A stretch of DNA of 64,000 nucleotides from JAJEBT01 sp965214975 (GTDB lineage: Bacteria; Pseudomonadota; Alphaproteobacteria; MPNO01; UBA830). Below the pieces are notes generated by a model, which saw only the letters and a program-made list of their open reading frames with translations, had not been told where the DNA came from and made no database searches. The stretch is taken from contig OZ244055.1 of assembly GCA_965214975.1 (NCBI GenBank), forward strand, positions 2,666,001-2,730,000, given 5' to 3'. A program made the translations under genes and the position numbers. Of the stretch, positions 60,019 to 64,000 are shown piece by piece; the stretch's first letter is position 1, and every line of letters begins with the position of its first letter.

Positions 60019-60480
60019 ATGAACCAGACAGCCGACCGTTCCGCAAGCCGACCGGAAGGGATCCCGGGCGAAGTGCGCGAGATCGGCGTGGACCGCCTGT
60101 GGGAAACTCTCCGGTCCGACCCGGACGCGGTGCTCGTCGACGTGCGGACGCGGGCCGAATGGACGTTCGTCGGAGTTCCCGACCTGTCGGAACTCGGCCG
60201 GAAGCCGCTTCTCGTGGAGTGGCAGGACTACCCCCGGATGGAAACCAACCCCGCTTTCGTCGAGACGGTGGGCGCCGCGGTGAGGGACCGGAACGCGCCG
60301 CTCTTCCTGCTCTGCCGCTCGGGCGCGCGCTCGCGGGCCGCGGCGGCGGCGCTGGCGGCGGCCGGCCACGCCCGCTGCTTCAACGTCACCGAGGGCTTCG
60401 AGGGGCCGCCGGACCCGCGGGGCCGTCGGGGCGGGGTTTCGGGGTGGAAGGCCCGGGGCCTTCCCTGGACGCAGAGCTAG
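60019..60480 (+). CDS. Rhodanese-like domain protein
   Basis: A 153-residue single rhodanese domain. VLVDVRTRAEWTFVGVPD (CH2A motif), the active-site loop LLCRSGARSRAAA with the catalytic Cys, and FNVTEGFEGPPDPRGRRGG match cytosolic sulfurtransferases common in alphaproteobacteria. It moves sulfur from thiosulfate or a persulfide carrier; the acceptor is unknown. ATG 60019 has GGGGC upstream; in-frame earlier ATGs lie in the AT-rich region without homology. It precedes dnaA by 15 bases and is probably co-transcribed with it. Confidence 0.85.
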   Translation: MNQTADRSASRPEGIPGEVREIGVDRLWETLRSDPDAVLVDVRTRAEWTFVGVPDLSELGRKPLLVEWQDYPRMETNPAFVETVGAAVRDRNAPLFLLCRSGARSRAAAAALAAAGHARCFNVTEGFEGPPDPRGRRGGVSGWKARGLPWTQS

Positions 60481-60495
60481 GACCGGGCGGCGGCG

Positions 60496-61882
60496 GTGTC
60501 CACGGAACCGGAACTCCTCTCGAAGTGGACCACGGTCCGCGGCGTGATGCGCTCCGAGATCGGGGAGGCCAGCTACAACGCCTGGCTGAAGCCGCTCGCG
60601 CTGCTCGACTGCGCCGGCGGCGTCGTGCGGCTGACCGCGCCGACGCTGTTCATGCGCAACTGGGTGGTCAACCAGTACGGTCCGCGCTTCGAGGAACTCT
60701 GGAAGGAGCACGGCCCCGGGGTCGAGAGGATGGAGATCGTCGTCCGCGCGGCCTTGCCGAACGCCGCCGAGGTTCCCCCGCCGCCCGCGAGGTCCGGGCC
60801 GCCGCCCGCCGCGGACGGACCGCCCCGCCCGGCGGACGACGAGGAACCGCCGCTCGACCGGAGCTGCACGTTCGAGACGTTCACGGTCGGGCTCTCCAAC
60901 CAGCTGGCGCGCGGCGCCGCGTTCCAGATCGCGGCCTCCCCGGAGTCGGCGGCGCACCTGACCCCGCTGTTCGTCCACGGCCGCGTCGGCCTCGGGAAAA
61001 CCCACCTGATGCAGGCCGTCGCGCTGCACGTCCGGGCCAGCCAGCCGGCCAGGAGGGTCGTCTACCTGTCGGCCGAACGCTTCCTGAGCCTCTACGTGAA
61101 CGCCACCGCCGACCGCCGGAAGATGACCGAGTTCAGGGAACGCCACCGGTCCGCGGACATCCTGATGATCGACGATTTCCAGTTCATCTGCGGCAAGGAG
61201 AAGACCTCGGTGGAGTTTCTCCACACCCTCGACGAGCTGCGGAGCAGGAACCGGCAGATCATGATCTCGGCCAACGTCGCGCCGGCCCTGCCTGCCGGAC
61301 ATCGAGGAGCGCCTCAGCTCGAGGCTCGGCGCCGGCCTTGTCGTCGAGATCGGCCCGGCCGACTACGAGCTCCGGCTCGACATCCTGCGCAGGAACCTCG
61401 CGGCGCGGAACGCCAGGCTCTCGGAGCCGGTCCTCGACTACGTCGCCCGGACCGTGTCCTCCAACATCCGCCTGCTGAAGGGCGCCCTCAACCGCCTCGT
61501 CATCCAGAGCCAGCTGCTCGACGGCAGCATCGAGATGACCCCGGACCATGCCCGCCAGCTTCTGCGGGATCTGACCGCGAGCGCCGAGCGGCGGATCACG
61601 GTCGACGAGATCCAGCGGACGGTCGCCGACTACTACGACATCGGGACCGAGGAGCTGACTTCCGCGCGCCGTTCCCGCGACCTCGTGCGGCCTCGCCACG
61701 TCGCGATGTATCTCGCGCGGACGCTGACGTCGAGGTCGATGCCGGAGATCGGCCGCCAGTTCGGCGGCCGCGACCACACCACCGTCCTTCACGGCGTCAG
61801 GAAGGTGGAGAGGATGAAGGAGGGGGATCCGGAGGTCGCGAGGGATCTCGAGCGTCTGCGCACGGAACTGGAGAGCCGCTGA
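60496..61882 (+). pseudogene. dnaA: Chromosomal replication initiator DnaA, split by a +1 frameshift
   Basis: All four DnaA domains are present but in two frames. Domain I (about 5-85), a Pro-rich domain II, and AAA+ Walker A (GRVGLGKTHL, about 162-171) and Walker B (ILMIDDFQF) are in the first frame, starting at GTG 60496. At about 61285-61295 (GCCCTGCCTGCC) the frame shifts +1. The rest of AAA+ (PDIEERLSSRLGAGLVVEI) and domain IV, with the signature GRDHTTVLHGVRKVE, continue to TGA 61882. Removing one base restores a normal 461-residue DnaA. DnaA is essential, so this is probably a sequencing or assembly error, though a real frameshift is not excluded. Confidence 0.87.
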
Positions 61883-61901
61883 GCGGCCCCGGAGGCGCCG
61901 T

Positions 61902-62564
61902 TCAGCGGCCCAGCACGCGCGCCGCGAACGCGAGGCCGATGCGGACGCCCTTCTCGTCGATGCCGTGCCCGAGGCCGGGCCGGACGTGGACGTCCGCCGC
62001 GACCCCGCAGCCGCGCAGCGCGGCCGCGGCCCTCTCGGTTTCGGAAACCGGCAGAAGGGGGTCGGCGTCGCCGTGCACCAGCACCGCCGGCGGCCTGGAG
62101 CGGATTTCCCCGGCCAGCAGGTCGGCGCCCTCCATCCGCCCCGAATAGCCGACGATGCCGGCCACCGCCCGCGCGCGCCGGGGCGCCGCGAACAGCGACA
62201 TCATCGTTCCCTGGGAGAAGCCGACGAGAAGCAGGCTCTCCTCGCCGAGCCCGCGGCGGGCGAGTTCGGCGGTGATGAAGCCGTCGAGAGTCTCGGCGGC
62301 GGAACGGACCGCCGCCAGCCGTTCCGCCCTGTCCTCGAGCCACACGTCGTACCACTGGTAGCCGAAGGGCGAGGCGCCGCACGGCTCGGGGGCGTTCGGG
62401 GCGACGAACGCGGCATCCGGCAGAACGGACGCGAACCGCCCGCCGAGCCCGATCAGGTCGTTGCCGTCGGCGCCGTAGCCGTGCAGGAACATCACCAGCT
62501 GGCGGGCCTCGCCGCCCGAGGCGGGCGCCGCCTCGGGCCCCGCGAGCGGCGCCCCGCCGCTCAT
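61902..62564 (-). CDS. Phospholipase/carboxylesterase family alpha/beta hydrolase
   Basis: A 220-residue serine hydrolase of the carboxylesterase/thioesterase (YpfH-like) family. It shows VMFLHGYGADGNDLIGLG (oxyanion), PFGYQWYDVWLEDRAERL, the nucleophile in LLVGFSQGTMMSLF and the acid in VHGDADPLLPVSETE. The His lies in GLGHGIDEKG. ATG 62564 starts the compact domain; a longer in-frame reading would extend into the adjacent glycosylase gene. It is cytosolic and hydrolyses short esters or thioesters. It is convergent with dnaA and lies behind the glycosylase gene on the same strand. Confidence 0.9.
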   Translation of the reverse strand: MSGGAPLAGPEAAPASGGEARQLVMFLHGYGADGNDLIGLGGRFASVLPDAAFVAPNAPEPCGASPFGYQWYDVWLEDRAERLAAVRSAAETLDGFITAELARRGLGEESLLLVGFSQGTMMSLFAAPRRARAVAGIVGYSGRMEGADLLAGEIRSRPPAVLVHGDADPLLPVSETERAAAALRGCGVAADVHVRPGLGHGIDEKGVRIGLAFAARVLGR

Positions 62565-62592
62565 GCCCGCCTCCCCGCGCACCGGGATCCCG

Positions 62593-63228
62593 TCATCCGC
62601 CGCCCCTTCCCCGCCGCGCGGCGCCGAGATAGTGATGCCACAGAATCCGCGCGGCGACGCTGCGGTAGGGCCGCCAGGCCTCCCCGATCCCGGCCAGTTC
62701 CGCGGCATCGGGCCGGGACGCCAGCCCCTTGACCTCGCGGGCCGCCGCCCGGAGCGCGAGGTCGCCGACGGGCCAGATGTCGGGCCGCATCAGGCACGTC
62801 AGCAGATAGACGTCCGCGGTCCAGGGGCCGATGCCCCGGACCTGCGTCAGGCGGCCGCGGACATCTTCGTCCGGCATCCGCCCCAGCCGGTCGACGCGCA
62901 GCGAGCGGTCGGCGATGCAGTCGCCGAGATGGCGGATGTACCCCGTCTTCCGGCCGCTGACGCCGGCCTTCCGGAACTGCGCGTCCGACAGCCGCGCCAC
63001 GCGCTCCGGCGTCAGCCCTCCGGCGGCCGCGTCCAGGCGCCGGAAAGCCGCCCGCGCCGAGCCCAGGGAGACCTGCTGCTCGAGAATCAGCAGCACCAGC
63101 GTCGCGTAGCCGCCGCGACGGCGCGCGATCCGGGGACGGCCGTGCCGGTCGACGACCGACCGCAGATCCGCGTCCCGGCGCGCGAGCGCCGTCACCGCCT
63201 CGTCGAAACCTTCCCGGGTCAGTCGCAA
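62593..63228 (-). CDS. DNA-3-methyladenine glycosylase II-like protein
   Basis: A 211-residue HhH-GPD base-excision glycosylase. The helix-hairpin-helix reads LTQVRGIGPWTADVYLL, and the catalytic Asp lies in IWPVGDLALRAAARE. LLILEQQVSLGSARAAFRRL is the conserved helix preceding it. It is shorter than E. coli AlkA because the N-terminal domain is missing, as in many alphaproteobacterial members. It starts at TTG 63228, with GAGGCGG upstream; no ATG fits the N-terminus. It removes alkylated purines from DNA. The esterase gene follows 28 bases downstream. Confidence 0.9.
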   Translation of the reverse strand: MRLTREGFDEAVTALARRDADLRSVVDRHGRPRIARRRGGYATLVLLILEQQVSLGSARAAFRRLDAAAGGLTPERVARLSDAQFRKAGVSGRKTGYIRHLGDCIADRSLRVDRLGRMPDEDVRGRLTQVRGIGPWTADVYLLTCLMRPDIWPVGDLALRAAAREVKGLASRPDAAELAGIGEAWRPYRSVAARILWHHYLGAARRGRGGG

Positions 63229-63269
63229 GTCCGCCTCGCCACGCCGCCCGCGGCGGCCGAATCGTGAAG

Positions 63270-63298
63270 TTCACGGCCCGCCGATTCCATGTCATAGA
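63270..63298 (+). promoter_or_regulatory. Possible promoter of gluQRS
   Basis: TTCACG (63270-63275), a 17-base spacer and CATAGA (63293-63298), just before the ATG at 63308. The match is weak to moderate, and its closeness to the start would give a very short leader. Confidence 0.3.
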
Positions 63299-63307
63299 CT
63301 CCCCGCG

Positions 63308-64000
63308 ATGGCAAGATTCCGCCCCGCAGAAGTCACGCGGTTCGCGCCGAGCCCGACCGGACGCCTCCATCTCGGCCACGCCTACGCCGCGCTCCAGGCC
63401 TACCGCGCCCGCGGACCGGGCGGCAGCTTCCTGCTGCGGATCGAGGACATCGACCCCGCCCGCTGCCGGGACGAGTTCGTCGAGGCGGCGTTCGAGGATC
63501 TGCGCTGGCTCGGCCTCGGATGGGAAGAGCCGGTGCGCCGGCAGTCGGAGCACATGAAGGACTACCGCCGGGCTCTCGACGCCCTCGCCGGCCGGCCGGT
63601 CCTGTACCCCTGCTTCTGCACGCGCTCGGACATCCGCGCCGAGATCGAGCGCTCCGGCCGCGCGCCGCACGGCCCGGAGGGCCCCGTCTATCCGGGAATC
63701 TGCCGCCGGCTCGACGCCGCGGACCGCGACGCCGCGGTCGCGGGCGGCGCGTCCCACGCCCTGCGCCTCGACACGGCGCGCGCCGTCCGCCTCGCGGGAC
63801 CGCTGTCGTGGCGGGACGCCGACGGCCCCGACATGCCCGCCCGGCCGGAACGGTTCGGCGACGTCGTCCTGGCCCGCAAGGACGTTCCCGCCAGCTACCA
63901 TCTCGCGGTCACCGTCGACGACCACCTGCAAGGCGTCACGCTGGTGACGCGGGGCGCCGATCTGGCGCCGCTCACCGACGTCCACCGGCTGCTGCAGGAG
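63308..64000 (+). CDS. gluQ: Glutamyl-Q tRNA(Asp) synthetase, 5' part
   Basis: The first 231 residues of a tRNA-independent glutamyl-activating enzyme that modifies queuosine in tRNA-Asp; the gene runs off the window. The HIGH-type motif is RFAPSPTGRLHLGHAYAALQA, followed by LLRIEDIDPARCRDEF. The zinc site is CFC...YPGIC (Cys, Cys, Tyr, Cys spacing) in place of the longer GluRS insert. VDDHLQGVTLVTRGADL is typical of GluQ-RS. The KLSK motif and the rest of the fold are outside the window. ATG 63308 is the only suitable start. Confidence 0.92.
   Translation, partial: MARFRPAEVTRFAPSPTGRLHLGHAYAALQAYRARGPGGSFLLRIEDIDPARCRDEFVEAAFEDLRWLGLGWEEPVRRQSEHMKDYRRALDALAGRPVLYPCFCTRSDIRAEIERSGRAPHGPEGPVYPGICRRLDAADRDAAVAGGASHALRLDTARAVRLAGPLSWRDADGPDMPARPERFGDVVLARKDVPASYHLAVTVDDHLQGVTLVTRGADLAPLTDVHRLLQE

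Overview
This 64 kb window is gapless, very GC-rich (about 70 % by eye) and densely packed. It looks like the chromosome of a high-GC alphaproteobacterium, probably Rhodospirillales-like. The evidence is the hslVU/hisBHAF neighbourhood, the aminotransferase-hom-glpX-recJ block, a DksA-type zinc-finger protein, GANTC sites near dnaA, many glutathione S-transferase, CoA-transferase and SDR genes, and frequent 4-bp stop/start overlaps. No phage, insertion sequence, plasmid or CRISPR feature was seen. Two tRNA genes are present, tRNA-Ser(GGA) and tRNA-Glu(UUC).

Layout. 1-5 kb: end of a YhaN/SbcC-like ATPase, a lipoprotein, tRNA-Ser, a small membrane protein, a GST and an RlmI-like rRNA methyltransferase. 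5-7.5 kb: pantoate branch (panB, panC) and a flavin reductase-like protein. 8-10 kb: a dienelactone hydrolase fused to a SnoaL-like domain, and an SDR lacking its catalytic Tyr. 10-15.3 kb: a complete five-gene Dpp/Opp-type ABC transporter with a Tat-exported binding protein. 15.4-23 kb: a catabolic island with a GST, an aryl-CoA ligase, an acyl-CoA dehydrogenase, an enoyl-CoA hydratase and an SDR on the minus strand. Diverging from these are a RidA protein and a two-subunit Rieske dioxygenase. 23-26 kb: an I78-type protease inhibitor beside a lipoprotein subtilisin autotransporter. 26-32 kb: a CoA transferase, the DksA-like protein, a PMT/ArnT-like glycosyltransferase of lower GC, an SDR and an FAH-family hydrolase. 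A dispersed intergenic repeat occurs at about 7.9, 26.1 and 28.2 kb.

32-39 kb is a housekeeping run: lipoprotein, aminotransferase, homoserine dehydrogenase, glpX, recJ, DUF2062 protein, tRNA-Glu. 39-49 kb is again catabolic: LigA/LigB extradiol dioxygenase with a DDN-family protein, an alpha/beta hydrolase, a second RidA and a DMT exporter. It continues with an operon of a TenA/PqqC-like (putative diiron) protein, a 4,5-dihydroxyphthalate-decarboxylase-like protein and a 2-hydroxyacid dehydrogenase, facing a ThDP enzyme. 48.5-51.6 kb holds an EI24-like membrane protein and an NADH-dehydrogenase/SelD fusion. 51.6-57.2 kb holds hslU/hslV divergent from hisB-hisH-GNAT-hisA-hisF. 57.3-59.7 kb holds a circularly permuted ATP-grasp/alpha-E pair. 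59.7-64 kb holds an AT-rich patch, a rhodanese, dnaA (split by a +1 frameshift), a carboxylesterase, an AlkA-like glycosylase and the start of gluQRS.

The most notable points are a hisF gene that only makes sense with a CTG start codon, a frameshift inside dnaA next to an AT-rich candidate regulatory or origin region, a secreted protease/inhibitor pair, an anthranilate/benzoate-type CoA cluster joined to a Rieske dioxygenase, and an uncharacterised TenA-like/Pht5-like operon.
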